Shown: positions 1-11,228, counted from the first letter of the stretch. The stretch is DNA of 64,000 nucleotides from Solanum dulcamara (GCF_947179165.1 NC_077240.1:73441501-73505500); one strand, 5' to 3'. The notes: a model not told the origin generated them from the sequence alone. A program made the numbers and translations.

Positions 1-223
1 TATACTAACTTGACAGGAAATTTTAAAAAATAAAAATAAAATTTAAATTTTGTAATCTTAAATTAAAAATATGTCAAATGTATCAAAATGATCTTTAATA
101 TTGTGACATTAAACATGTTACGTGAAAAATTAAAACTAAAGAGTTCCTAAAAAGTGAAAGGGTCATTTTTTAAAAACAAATTAAAAAGGAAAGTAAGTCA
201 AACAAATTGAAACGGACGGAGGA
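1..223. repeat. Stowaway-type MITE, end fragment
   Basis: The sequence ends near 206-222 with an inverted-type terminus (AAACGGACGGAGGAAATA), the reverse complement of the CTCCGTYYGTTTCAA start common to Stowaway-like MITEs of dicots. The body is AT-rich and non-coding. The other end lies outside the window, so no target duplication can be checked. The family assignment rests only on the terminal motif. Confidence 0.35.
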
Positions 224-1552
224 AATATCTTTTATTTTAATTCTCTCAATTTTGCCATTGTTGTTTGAGAATGATGACTTTGATCAAATTCAAAAATTAC
301 CTTTGATGTGTTCCTGATTTTTTTCCTCTAATTTTTTTTTGTCTGTTAGTGTTCTTTTATTTCCAGTGATGGTGGAGGTGGGGATGAACTAAAGAAAATG
401 ATTGGTTCCTTATGATATTTTGTCTACAAACACAATGAAAGATGACATAAAGTTTGGTTCTTGTGAAAGTAGAAACTCAGACTCATAGTGACATCAAAGG
501 TTGTGATACTTACTTCAATAGGCTGAGGCCTGAGTAGTTTGATAGTGACTTCGTTCATTTAGTAAAATGATGAGATGCTAGTTTAATATAGTAAATAACT
601 GAAAACTCAAGAGGGTCGTTTTTGGAGAAATATTTATCAGTAATTAAAAGACTTATTTTGATTATGTCTTTTGAGGCCGGCTAAATCCAATTCATAAACT
701 TAAAAATAGAAAGTTGTTCATTCCCTTTTGTCAAGTAGGTAAAGTAGGAATATGAACCACTTTAAAGGAATAAAATGCCTTTAACCTTAAGTAGAGATTT
801 TGGATTCAAACTATGAATATGAAAAATATTCTGAGAGAAAATGCTTTCCATTTAACGAATCTTACTCAAAATAAATTTTAATTAGTAAAACCTCAATACG
901 AATATCCGCGAACCATCATAATGTATTAAAATAAAACATAATAATTCGTTTTCATATTTTAAGGGTGATGCATTTAAAGTAAACATACAAAAAGAAAACA
1001 ACCCCGCATTTAAAGCAAACATACAAAAGAAAACAACAAGACAAGTCCATGCCTAATCACTCATAGAACTTATAGTAGCTAACAAAGGTAAATTGCTGAT
1101 TGATCCCAAGTAGCAATAGATTCACATGAACCCATTAAACAAAAGGATCATTAATATTTATCCAAAAAGGTAAATGAATTCGTTTGACTCAAATTAACTC
1201 ATATCTTAAGATATAACAAGTGAGAGCATATCGATCAGCACTAATATCTTAAGATAATCACCACCTTGCATATATAAAAAAATTCAAATAAAAATGCTCC
1301 AAGTCATTTGTCATTTTAGTACTACCAACTAGGGAAGTACAAGTTAACCCGTCAGTTTAATCAAATCGACGAATTAAACCAAATTGATTTGTGGCTTGAT
1401 TGATTGGTTTGACGTTGAAAAAAATAAACCAATCATTATTGATTTGGTTTGACATTAACAGGGGGAAAAAATCAAAGGGAAAATAGTATGAATACACATT
1501 CTTCTAAATCAATAATACACGAAAACTTTGACACTCATTATTTGGTATATAC
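224..1552. other. AT-rich stretch without a recognisable gene
   Basis: No credible coding frame was found. The stretch at 1330-1460 has several copies of a GGTTTGA/TCAAACC-like word (ACCAAATTGATTTG, TTGGTTTGAC), resembling subterminal repeats of non-autonomous hAT elements, but no pair of ends could be delimited. The rest is unassigned. Confidence 0.4.
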
Positions 1553-2715
1553 TTGCCATTTTCTGATACTTATACTTCACTTGTTGGCAATTCAGTCACT
1601 TAGCGGCAAAATCAATAATGTCTTTCTTCATGCCGAACCACTAATAGTGTTGTTTGAAGTCATAAAAAATCTTTGCCTCTTTTGGGTGAATAGAATAATT
1701 GGAACAATGAGCCTCCTCCAAAATCATACGTACCCAATCACCAACTTTGGGCACACAAATGCGACTGTTAATCCTCAAAACTCTCTCAGGCTCAAGAGAG
1801 GCTGATTTAGCTTCACCTCTCAACACTTTGTCTCGAAAGATCCTTAATTTGTCATCATCAAACTGATGTGCATGAATCTGATCCATCAAAGTATACCTAG
1901 CCTTCATAAAGGCCAAAATAATATGTAGAAATATCAAGTTGGACCAATTACCTAGCCAATGACTGAACCTCCAAAGCCAAAGGCCTCCCATTTTTCTTAA
2001 GAAAGGCCAAACTACCCATGATAGATACTTTGTGACTCAAGGCATCCACTACCATATTAGGTTTGCCCGGATGGTAAAGGATAGAGATGTCATAGTATTT
2101 CAATAACTCTAACCACCTACGCTCCTCATGTTTAGATTCGGCTGAGAAAAGATATACTTAAGTCTATGGTAATTAGAGTTATTGAAATACGATGTCATAG
2201 TATTTCAATAACTCTAACCATAGATAGTTCTTCTCATATACCTTAAACTGTCAAGAAGCATAAGCTATAAATCTACCCTTTTGCATCAATACAAAACCCA
2301 AACCAACTCTCGAAGCATCACAAAATATAATAAAGGCCACACCCTCCCCGGGTAAGGCTATAATAAGTGCTGAAGTCAATAACTCCTTGAGCTTTTGAAA
2401 GTTCATCTCACACTCATCAGTTCACTGAAATGCCATAGTCTTTTGAGTTAGCTTAATCAATGGGGCTGTAATAGAAGAGAAGCTTTTAACAAAACAACGA
2501 TAATAGCCTGCCAACCTAATAAAGCTCTAAATATCGATAACCAAAGTAGGCCTAACCCAATCATGAATCGCTGTCACCTTGGTCGAATCGACCATAATAC
2601 AGTCCTTGGTCGCCACATGACCCAAGAATACCACGGACTCGAGCAAAAGCTCACATTTGGAGAATTTTGCATACAACTTCTCCTCTCTTAATATCTGAAG
2701 GATGGTCCTCAAGTG
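1553..2715 (-). pseudogene. Ty3-gypsy pol fragment (RT end, RNase H, integrase N-terminus)
   Basis: Read on the minus strand, three broken frames appear in normal gypsy pol order. The RT C-terminus with KLYAKFSKCELLLESVVFLG is at 2712-2527. A decayed RNase H with RRW-E-L-YDISILYHPGKPN-like text is at about 2150-2040. The linker and H2C2 zinc-binding start of integrase, with KVLRGEAKSASL and EEAHCSNYSIHPKEAKIFYD, is at 1991-1553. Stops and frameshifts separate the parts. No LTR, gag, protease or RT active site is present, so this is an internally truncated relic. The wording matches the Del/Tekay branch (chromoviruses) rather than Athila. Confidence 0.85.
2175..2215. repeat. Perfect 16-bp hairpin within the gypsy relic
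   Basis: AGAGTTATTGAAATAC at 2175-2190 is followed after 9 bases by its exact reverse complement at 2200-2215. The right arm with its flank also repeats, in direct orientation, the segment at about 2086-2117. The local sequence has therefore been copied both directly and inverted, as expected of a template-switch event. Confidence 0.8.
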
Positions 2716-2984
2716 ATCCTAATTATCTTCTTGAATATTGTAATTTGATAGTCTTCACCATCTGAACTTTGGCATAAAGAGTATGAATACAAACTCTTTT
2801 AAACATGCGAAAAGTAAAAAATAATAATTAATTTAAATATTAATTTTCAAGTGGATATTTTTCAATAATTAATTATCAACATACACAATAATTTATTTGT
2901 TCCAAACGGTATATTTCTTCTACCTTTCTTCCTAACTAGTGGCGAAAACTTGTGCTTTGTATGGACCCAATATATATTTCACGA
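2716..2984. other. AT-rich spacer, nothing recognised
   Basis: There is no coding frame, no paired ends and no tandem structure that I can see. It separates the gypsy relic from the AT-rich repeat family starting near 2985. Confidence 0.4.
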
Positions 2985-3033
2985 AGTCATTTTTTTAAAG
3001 TGTCGATTAAATAATTTTAAGTTTTTATTTAAC

Positions 3034-3099
<66 letters not shown>

Positions 3100-3306
3100 C
3101 GCGTGTTTTGATATTGAATTATTTCATTAAGTGTAAAATGGATACTTATAAATGTTATTAACATTGTAAATTTTAAGTGATATTGATTAAAATAATTTTA
3201 GAATTTTAGTCTAAAATAAGTTATACATATTTGTGTGGTAGTAAATTGTTTATCTAAAATAAGTTTTATATATACATACACACTATATATATATATATAT
3301 ATATAT
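2985..3306. repeat. AT-rich repeat family, about 130-bp unit, with TA/TG microsatellites
   Basis: The unit contains, in order, CATTAAGTGTAAAATG, AATGTTATTAACATTG, TTTTAAGTGATATTGATTAA, a TTATCTAAAATAA block and a GTGTGGTAGTAAATT block. One near-complete unit is at 3118-3250 and partial ones flank it. A (TA)n(TG)n run at 3040-3105 and a (TA)n run at 3284-3306 expanded inside the units. The same unit recurs at 4721-4780, 4848-5335, 11229-11312, 37637-37700 and 41863-41935, often as flanks of later insertions. Confidence 0.7.
3040..3105. repeat. (TA)n(TG)n microsatellite
   Basis: About 40 bases of alternating TA run directly into a TG run that ends in GCGCGTG. It lies inside the AT-rich repeat unit. 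Confidence 0.95.
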
Positions 3307-3307
3307 G

Positions 3308-3517
3308 AAAAAGACTCAAATATGTCATCGAACTGTGAGAAAAGGCTCATCTATGCCATCCTTTAAAAGTTTGGCTCATTTATGCCATTTTTACTTGAGA
3401 AAAAGCTTATCCGTGCTATTATTTGTTAATTGAAATGGCATAGATGAGCCAAACTTTTAACGGATGGTATAGATGAGCCTTTTCTCAAAGTTCAATGACA
3501 TATTTGAACCTTTTTCA
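3308..3517. mobile_element. Foldback MITE with about 80-bp arms
   Basis: The left arm from 3308 (AAAAAGACTCAAATATGTCA) and the right arm ending at about 3517 are inverted copies over roughly 84 bases with few mismatches. Both contain the words GAGAAAAGGCTCATCTATGC and AAAGTTTGGCTCAT or their complements. The spacer is about 45 bases. There is no coding capacity. A further partial copy of the same arm words lies at 3610-3735. No clear target duplication was found in the AT-rich flanks. Confidence 0.75.
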
Positions 3518-3609
3518 TTTTAAAAAATAATTTAGTTAATGACGTGGCTGAATCATAATTGACCACGCGTACAAAATAGTTTTGCAAAATGGAAAATATT
3601 TTTAGTTTA

Positions 3610-3735
3610 TAAATAATGGCATGGATGAGCCTTTTCTCAAATAAAAATAGCATAAATGAGATAAACTTTTAACAGGTGACATAGATGAGCATTTTCTCAA
3701 AATTCAATTGCATATTTGAGCATTTTCTCAAAATT
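3610..3735. repeat. Partial copy of the neighbouring foldback MITE
   Basis: ATGGATGAGCCTTTTCTCAA, ATAGATGAGCATTTTCTCAA and CATATTTGAGCATTTTCTC repeat the arm sequence of the element at 3308-3517 in one orientation. It is a degenerate second insertion or a tandem remnant. Confidence 0.6.
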
Positions 3736-3761
3736 TAATTTTAAGTATTGTTTATTAAAAT

Positions 3762-4720
3762 TAGGGGTGTTCATGGTTCGGTTTCGGTCGGTTATTGATT
3801 AAAATCATAACCAAACCAATTTAATCGGTTATTAAATGTCTAAAACCATAACCAAACCAAGTAAAATAATAACCACGGGGTTTGGTTATTGTCGGTTTGA
3901 TTCGGTTATTCGGTTTATGACTAGCCGAGATAATTCAAATATTCTCTCTCTACATTCTTCAAATTCTTATGAACCTCTTTTTTGCTCACGACCCACAGAG
4001 GTTCAAAACAGAAAAGGAAACAACTTAAACATTCGGAAAAAAAAAGAAAACAACTTAAAATCAATTTAAAATTTGAAAAACTCCCTACAAACCTTCTCAA
4101 AATTTGACAATCTTATACTTGGGGTTGAGGAGTTGAGGTTGCTCTTGAGCCTTCACTGTTAGTCTATGACTGTGAGTCTGTGACTTTGTGAGAAACCAAC
4201 GTGAGAGGAACAAAAATGTAAAAGGAAAACAGATACTAGGATTTTAAAGTTTTAACTTTTACTTTATGTTGCTGCCTGCTGCTCAAGTGCTTAGTGCTTA
4301 TTAGAAATTTAGGATTTAGAATTGGGCTTGAGAGTTGAGCTAATGGGCTTGGATTGTTGGACTTGTACCGCTGTTTAGTGTTTATTAGAATTTATAATTG
4401 GGCTTGAGAGTTGGATTTGGATTGTTGGGCCTTAAAAATAAGTATATTAATATTAAATTAATAATTAAAAGGTATAAAATATTTTTAATTATTTATGAAA
4501 AACTAATATTATACATATAAATAATTATAAATTTTAAGTATATAATTATCGGTTTGGTTCGGTTATTTATTCGGTTATTTTTTTCTATAACCATAACCAA
4601 ACCAAATATTATCGGTTATTCAAATTTAAAACCAAACCAAACTGAATGTCGGTTTTTTTATTCGGTTTGGTTAAATTTTCGGTTTGGTTTTGGTTTTAAC
4701 CAAAACTGTGAACAGCCCTA
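3762..4720. mobile_element. Complete non-autonomous hAT-like element
   Basis: The element begins TAGGGGTGTTCA and ends TGAACAGCCCTA, which are 12-bp terminal inverted repeats with one mismatch. It is flanked by a perfect 8-bp direct repeat ATTAAAAT at 3754-3761 and 4721-4728. Eight-base target duplications and TAGGG-type ends are typical of the hAT superfamily. Subterminal regions (about 3770-3925 and 4550-4695) are packed with CGGTTTGGTT/AACCAAACC words in both orientations, the usual pattern of transposase-binding repeats. The middle encodes no transposase, so movement would need an enzyme in trans. It sits inside the AT-rich repeat unit, which resumes on both sides. The perfect duplication suggests a fairly recent insertion. 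Confidence 0.9.
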
Positions 4721-4782
4721 ATTAAAATCATGTTATCTAAAATAAATTATATATATTTCGATGATGGTAAAATTGTATGAAT

Positions 4783-4783
<1 letters not shown>

Positions 4784-4842
<59 letters not shown>
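4784..4842. repeat. (CATA)n(TA)n microsatellite
   Basis: Six or seven CATA units run into a (TA)n tract of about 34 bases. Confidence 0.95.
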
Positions 4843-4844
<2 letters not shown>

Positions 4845-4847
4845 AAG

Positions 4848-4908
4848 ATGATTTACTATCACACAAATACATCTTTATAACTTATTTTTAGATAAATGAT
4901 TTACTCCC

Positions 4909-4947
<39 letters not shown>

Positions 4948-5213
4948 TATTTTAGATTAATATTTTAAAAATATTCTAATCAACTCCACTTAATTTTACA
5001 AGGTTAATAATATTTGAAGGCATTCATTTTACACTTTATGAGATGATTTAAAATGAATGCCTTCAAATATTATTAATCTTGTAAAATTAAGTGGAGTTGA
5101 TTAAAATATTTTTAAAATATTAATCTAAAATAAGTTATATATATATTTGTATGATAGTAAATCATTTATTTAAAAATAAGTTATAAAGATGTATTTGTGT
5201 GATAGTAAATCAT
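4848..5213. repeat. 366-bp palindrome, inverted dimer of the AT-rich repeat
   Basis: The left arm starts ATGATTTACTATCACACAAA and the right arm ends TTTGTGTGATAGTAAATCAT, its exact complement. The arms pair over about 170 bases with few mismatches, apart from a (TA)n expansion in the left arm (4915-4939). The centre is about 5030-5052, between GGCATTCATTTTA and TAAAATGAATGCC. Each arm is a unit of the AT-rich family, so this is a head-to-head dimer able to form a long hairpin. Confidence 0.85.
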
Positions 5214-5335
5214 ATCATTAAGTGTAAAATGAATACATATAATTTTAAGTATTGTTAATTAAAATAATATTAATTTTTATCTAAAATAAATTATATATAT
5301 TTGAATGATGGTAAATTATTTCTTTTTTCTCTTTC
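5214..5335. repeat. AT-rich repeat family, one unit
   Basis: ATTAAGTGTAAAATGAATAC, TTTTAAGTATTGTTAATTAA and TTTTTATCTAAAATAAATTA occur in the order of the consensus unit. It runs directly on from the right arm of the palindrome and ends near the CTCTTTCAAAAACTTG boundary. Confidence 0.65.
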
Positions 5336-6068
5336 AAAAACTTGATGTTGGTGTGGGGCTAAGAGCTCTAATGCATCCTTAAAATCTTAAGAAAAAGTTA
5401 GTTAAACGAAACAACTCCCAATTGCTCAAACTGCCCCCACAATCCGAAGCAATTCAAGTTAGTATTATCTAGTGGCAAAATTATAACGATTCGAACCGTC
5501 GTTATTTAGGCCGGGAAATTTTTTTTGTGAACTAAGTTGATTGGAGTCTGTGCCATTCTGTCATAGAGGAAATATTTCCACCACAACGACGCCACCAAAA
5601 CGGGATGAAAGCCGCCATAGCAGAATGGTCATGAAAAAAATTAAAAGATGTGAATTCTTATTTTCTCCTTCTTCCCTTAAGTGTAAAAATAGCGACGGTC
5701 ACCATAAAATCCTCAAAAGGTTGATCTAGGCTTGGGGAGAAGGGAGGAAGGGAATTCTAGCCCAAGGAGGCTACAAACCACATATTTCAGGCTTATCTCC
5801 ATCGTTTTATCCTTTCGAAAGTTAGGGATCGTGCTATCATCCTTCTGCAGCTGCTTGGTGCCTAGGTAGGCTAGGTTTTCTTAATTGAGTAGTTTTAAAC
5901 TCATTCTCGTCGCTTAATATAATGCAAATTGATGGAAGATTGCATGCCTAGGCCTTCGAACACGGAGTTTGGATGGTTAAATGATTTTCATTGTTGTTTA
6001 GGGCAGGAATTTATGATGTGGGTCATTATTATTCTGTGACTAGTGGTAGTGGTCCAGTCCTCTAATGT
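5336..6068 (+). mobile_element. Old retroelement-like sequence, left part
   Basis: No gene product is recognised. The stretch holds an imperfect dyad (ATAACGA...TCGTTAT near 5479-5500), then a pyrimidine-rich leader-like stretch and GGATCGTGCTATCATCC-type text often seen downstream of promoters in gypsy LTRs. A 62-codon frame at 5541-5729 is not convincing. It appears continuous with 9567-11215 once the solo LTR at 6069-9566 is removed. LTR identity is inference; no ends were found. Confidence 0.35.
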
Positions 6069-8799
6069 TGTCACGCCCCGGGAGGGTACCCTAAATGTAA
6101 CCGGCACTCAGAAACCATTTCTGGCTCCTAAGCGAACCACATAGCCTGATCACATATCCGTTCATTCATTCAATCAGCGGAAGACCAAAAAAATAAAGAG
6201 AATATTCGGTGGGCAACTCAAAACATCAATCTAACTCAAAGAATAAAGGTCATGGTCCAACAAATCAACTCTAATATTTGTCATTTAAAAATAGTTTGAC
6301 AAGAATAATTTAAGGAAAGAAATACTCAATCACCCTTCACTATCTAGTCTATGAAGCCTCTATCACTACTATCTAATTGGTGCCAATGACATGTTCATGG
6401 CTACCTCAAATCAAATGAAAAGGGCTAACTCGACGCAAGAATACATAAGCGGTGTCCTCCGAATGAAGGGAATGACTCACCAATACGCTGAGTGTGAATA
6501 GATCCCCAATGGTTCTCCTATTGACGATCTCTTAAACCTGTCTCTGCATCATGAAACGATGCAGGTCCAAATGGACGTCAGTACGTGGAATGTACGAGTA
6601 TGTAATATGGCAGAATGAAACATACCTCAAGGAAGACTAGCATCGGTCCGAATTTTTCAAATCAAAAGATAAGAGAGACTCAATCAAAGTGTCATAAGTC
6701 TAAAGTAAGAACACAGTTAGGCAAAGACCAATCATAAACCATCCAATCCAGTCTAATCATGCACGATACAATCCAATTAAATCATTCAATCCAATTCAAT
6801 CATATACCGTTAATTCGAAGTCAATCACATATCATCTAATCCATTCCAATCACATAACCAATTGAATCATGTACAATCCAATCACAATTTGTCTAACCCA
6901 ATCCGATCATATACCATCAACTCAATAATCAACTCAAAGGACTCAACTCAATGAATATGCAAATTAAACTATACAATGTTTTACAATTCACTCAAGTGTC
7001 CTAAGTTTAACAAGAAATGGTTTAGACGGGACCAATTCATATGCCACTCAACTCAACTGACTCAAAGTACTATCAAGACCTAAATGGGAGTTTCTCTTAT
7101 CCGACAACCATCACCTATGAGCCAGTGATAGTACAACAATCAGACGTTATTGCCACGTTCATTCATACCTTATTAGGGCATGAACGACTCCCTAATCATG
7201 GATACCATCGATTAGTCAAATCCTATCATTTCAGGACAATAAAATGGGAAACATCTGACTTTAACAGTTCGATCCCATGGGAAGCATCCGACTTTAATGG
7301 TTCCCTCCCTACCTACGTTGGCGGCGTAGTTTTTGGGGTTCGAGTATAGACTATACTCTTACCCGCTTCGGTGCTCGATACTCCTCCCATGACTCCATGC
7401 TCATAAGACTCCATCCAATCATCTCAAACAAGCCCTCATGGCTAGTTTCATTTAGGACTTTGCCAACTCCTCAACTCTATACTCAATTCAACTCAATCAA
7501 GTCAAATGGCAAGTCTCATTGGACTCTTTTCAAAACTCAAATCAAATCTGGCCTCATTGGACCTTCTTTCAAAATCTACTCATCTCAAATAATCAAACTC
7601 TTCTCTTTTAAAATTTATACAACCTCAACTCAATCTCAAAGTCGACATTTTAAAGTAAAAATGCTCAACTCATTTATAATCAAAATACTCGTGTTCAAAA
7701 ATAATTAAAGAACTCCTCAAACTCAACTCATTCTTAAACTCTTTTTAAAGCATAGATGAAAATACTCATTTCTTAAACTCAAAAATAGTGTATAAATAGT
7801 TTATGCAAAAATGCTCACAAATTATTTATTTAAAACTCCTTCTCAAAAGATCCTTTATTTTCAAAATACTCATAAGACTCCAATCAACTCAGATTATGCA
7901 AATCACATATCACATAATCGCATTAGACTCCAATCCACTTCCTCACAAAATATCCTCATCAACATACCTCTTAATCAATCATTCTACACATATTAAATAA
8001 TCACCATTCACATCATTACTCACACCATCATCAAAACATCGTCATTCACATTATTATTACACCATCATTAAAACACCACCATTCACATCACCATCAAATA
8101 TTATCATCACATCATTGTCAAATATTATCATCACATCATTATCAAACATCTACTCCATAATCTTCATTTTAGTCCTATGTTCAAATTATAGAAACAAAGG
8201 GACATTCTTAACTATCCAATTCATTCTTTCTATTCCAATCAATACATATATACACACAACTATCCATCTCAACCTCAAGACAATTATGACAAAAAATCTC
8301 ATCTTGGGTTCATGTGAATGAAACATGAATTCATACTCCCAACAAAACTCAACTCAGAGTATCATCAATACCTATAAATCTATATACAAAGATACATTTA
8401 TAGTCAATAGTATGAAAGATAACTATTTAGTAACTCAAGTCATCAAAAGCATCAATCAACCAATAGTATCTAAAAACATTCTATAATTTAGGAAAACTTT
8501 CAAGAAAACCTTCTTAGAAAGTTCAACTCTTTCACAACTCCTATCCAACACATCTATGGACATATGGAAGAACTCAATCCATATTTTAGGTTAGCCTTAC
8601 ATACCTTGCTTGAAGACTTTGAAGAAACCTTGATGTTAGGTCTTCAATGGAAGGCTTAAATCCTTGAAACTCTTGAAGGCACCCTTTATTGGAGAAGGAT
8701 TTAGAGAAGAAGAAGAAGAAGAAGTGAGGGAAAATATTAGGGCTTTTAGAGAGAGAGAGAGGAACTGAAAAATGGTCCCAAAAACGTCCAAGGATAATG

Positions 8800-8807
8800 T
8801 ATATATA
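8800..8807 (-). promoter_or_regulatory. TATA box of the family A solo LTR
   Basis: On the minus strand TTATATATACATTA lies about 60 bases downstream of the dyad cassette and is followed by a CTCTCTCTCT and CTTCTTCTTC leader. This is standard plant Pol II core promoter order. Activity is inferred. Confidence 0.5.
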
Positions 8808-8869
8808 ATTTGGGGAAATACCCAAATTGCCCTTTCTCAAAAATCCAGAAAACAGGCTAAAATGCTCCT

Positions 8870-9160
8870 GGCGCGATAGTGGCGCATCGCGCCACTACGG
8901 TGCCAAGTCGAATTCAGGCTTAAAACCTACACACTTGATAGTGGCGCGTTGCGCCAAGGACCAAACTACTGAGGCTATTTTGTGGCGCGATAGTGGCGCG
9001 TCGCGCCCTTACAGCGCCAAGCCCAAGTTTTCTGGGTTTTGGAAAATAGGCTTGAAAACCCTGCACATCTCATAGTGGCGCGTTGCGCCAGGGACCAAAC
9101 TACTGAGGCTTGTTCCTTGCGCGATAGTGGCACATCGCGCCACTGCGGCGCCAAACCCAA
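8870..9160. repeat. Dyad cassette of solo LTR A1 (GGCGCGA/TCGCGCC hairpins)
   Basis: A unit of about 114-134 bp is repeated about 2.4 times. Each unit has a GC-rich hairpin: GGCGCGA, a loop with TAGTGGCGC, then TCGCGCC (8870-8893, 8984-9007, and one at about 9118-9141 with one arm mutated). A second word, GATAGTGGCGCGTTGCGCC, stands between them with ACCAAACTACTGAGGCT. Its base composition is far from the AT-rich surroundings. Confidence 0.85.
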
Positions 9161-9566
9161 TTTCTTATAGTTACAACCCAGGCCTGAAATTCCTACAGTG
9201 CCCGTTCGTCTTAGGATCATCATATCTTTTGACTCCAAACTCCAAAAATTACACTCTTGGTGGCATTGGAAAGAAGACTCGATGATCTTTAATTTAATAG
9301 GTCGTGGACCAGATCTTCATATTTCGAATGATATGGTCATTAGAAGTCGGCCCTTATACAAACTCCTTCGACAACTTACCCAAGACGAATTCTTTTGGAC
9401 TTAGCTTGGTTCTAAAGATCCCTTATGACCCCACATCACCTGTAACACTATTTAATTACTTAGGAACTCATCCTAACTCATGCACACGCTTCACAATAAT
9501 TGAGTTCGACCCTACACGAATACAAGAAAGGTCCGAATCTTAGGTAAAATTTTGGGGTTTATTATA

Positions 9567-11215
9567 AATGTAAACCTTGGTGATAGCTATTGAGAGTAAG
9601 TGTAGGGATATTGGTGGGTTGTTATGAGATCTTAAGACTTGTGATAATCAAAGGGGTCCATTACTGGCTATTGATGTATATATGAGGATATACATGAATG
9701 TATAACTATGGGTATTCATGTTGATTTCTCCCTTTTAAGTATTTAAGTATTGCGTATTCGTGAAATAGAAGGGATGATTGTAAATGACTTCATGTGATAA
9801 TCTCATACCATGAACTTGAATGTGAAATGACTATTCGAGATTAATTACATATAATGAATATGTTACTTGAGTGTGCAAGTGTGAGAACCATGCATTGTTG
9901 ATTATGATTGTGATATTAAATATTGGAACTGGTACTATGCCGGCACATATTGGATCAGATACCACACCGATATATATTGGATCAGATACCACATCGATAT
10001 ATATTAGATCGGGTACCATGCTGATATATATTAAATCAGGTGTCATGCCGACACACACTAACTATTGAATCGAGTGTTACGCCGACACACTAACTGTTTA
10101 GGTATGTGTTTCATGAGAGAACCAAATATGTGTTATGGTTCCTTGAGAGAACCAACTGATTATTGTAACTTTGATTAATCGTGCCCATTATGTAAACTGA
10201 TTTGTGAATGAATATGATTACATGTGTGATGACTGTGGTAATTATAATTGACAAAAATATATCTGACCATGATCATTTTTATTATAATTGATGTGAAAAT
10301 ATTAGAAGTACAAATATTACCAGTACCGTATGGTGGGAGTGTTATCACTGTTATTGTAATGTGGTAGTTAGATGTGTCTTGTATCCCAGGTATGAGGGGA
10401 CATAAGAGTAAGAAACAGAGTGGTCAATATGGGGGATGAAGTTACTAGGTTATGCCTTGTTGAGAAAGTTCAGACTGAGGTGATTAGTGATGCCTTGCTA
10501 TAGTATGTTATGTGGTCAAGGGCTGGATTATGGTAAAGAGAAACATGTATGAGTGTAGTAAGTGGGTTAGACGGATTTAGGTTGGTGTGTAGTCGGAAAC
10601 TCCTCTATGTGTGATAGAAGGCCTAGGCCTTGATCTGTATTAGAGTTGGCAGTAGACCACTAGAAGTCTGATATCATGTTACATATATACTAGTGGTGAT
10701 CTAGGCAAGTAGGGTGGTCCGAATGTGGGCATAAAGATTGGATCAGGGTATCTACTTTAGCATGTTCTTCTTTTGATTGATTTCTTTATATTATGTTGTG
10801 GGTATCAGTTTGACAGATAATGCCTATCAGTACATGTTATTTGTACTGATACTACTCTTGCTATACCACTTGGCATAATCTGGTTGCAGGATCAGTGATG
10901 TTCCATAAGTGAAGACGAAGATGATTCTCCAAAGGATTCACTCTTCCTTCTTTTGGTGGGACCTTGTTATTATTTTATTTTATACACTGTATACTTAGAA
11001 GCTCTTAAACCTGTTTAGACTTCCTTGGGGTGTTAGGATGTTTCTTGTAATTAACCTTAGAGTTTTAATTTCATGTATAACAACTTCATAACTCTTTTAG
11101 TTGTTGTTCTCTGTTACATTAAACTTCTGCATGTTATTACTATTTTGGAGATCGAGGATTCTCCTACTTAGGTGTTAGAGTAGGTATCTGCACGGTCCAG
11201 TGAATTGGATCATAA
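9567..11215 (+). mobile_element. Old retroelement-like sequence, right part
   Basis: Non-coding. It contains a 27-bp tandem array (9928-10092), promoter-distal text with GAGAGAACCAA repeats, and an end-like stretch near 11195-11215 (ACGGTCCAGTGAATTGGATC) before the AT-rich repeat resumes. The layout resembles the 3' half of a gypsy LTR on the plus strand, but no diagnostic terminus or primer-binding site follows, so the call is tentative. Confidence 0.35.
9928..10092 (+). repeat. 27-bp tandem repeat with GGATCAGATACCAC core
   Basis: The unit GGATCAGATACCACACCGAT plus ATATATT recurs from about 9952 for four to five copies with progressive divergence (AGATCGGGTACCATGC, AAATCAGGTGTCATGCC, GAATCGAGTGTTACGCC). 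The core resembles subrepeats at 52000-52080, 53285-53415 and 62602-62882. Confidence 0.8.
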
Positions 11216-11228
11216 AAAAATATTTTGT

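Larger units (their letters stand above)
6069..9566 (-). mobile_element. Solo LTR, family A, 3.5 kb
   Basis: It starts TGTCACGCCCCGGGAGGG and ends GGGGTTTATTATA, and is flanked by a perfect 5-bp direct repeat AATGT (6064-6068 and 9567-9571). Read on the minus strand the expected start is TGTAAC-CCCC, here altered at the first bases by changes consistent with C-to-T decay. No internal domain or second LTR is present, so it is a solo LTR left by recombination. Minus-strand order: unique 5' part, dyad cassette (9160-8870), TATA box (about 8807-8800), pyrimidine-rich leader, then a long downstream part with many TCAACTCA words. The LTR at 23866-26094 matches it in its 3' half (for example TGTCTCTGCATCAT and GGTGCCAATGACA). 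Confidence 0.85.

Noticed and set aside
5541..5729. 62-codon frame starting MESVPFCHRGN
   Set aside because: Short, with simple Thr runs and no recognisable motif, in repeat-derived DNA; not a supported gene.
8870..9160. CpG-rich block considered as a gene promoter island
   Set aside because: The GC content comes from the tandem dyad repeats of a solo LTR and no gene follows.
9198..9543. Overlapping open frames of 68-79 codons beside the dyad cassette
   Set aside because: They lie inside a solo LTR, have no homology text, and overlap each other in different frames.
9928..10092. Evenly spaced repeats considered as a CRISPR-like array
   Set aside because: Units are contiguous tandem repeats without unique spacers, in a plant nuclear context.
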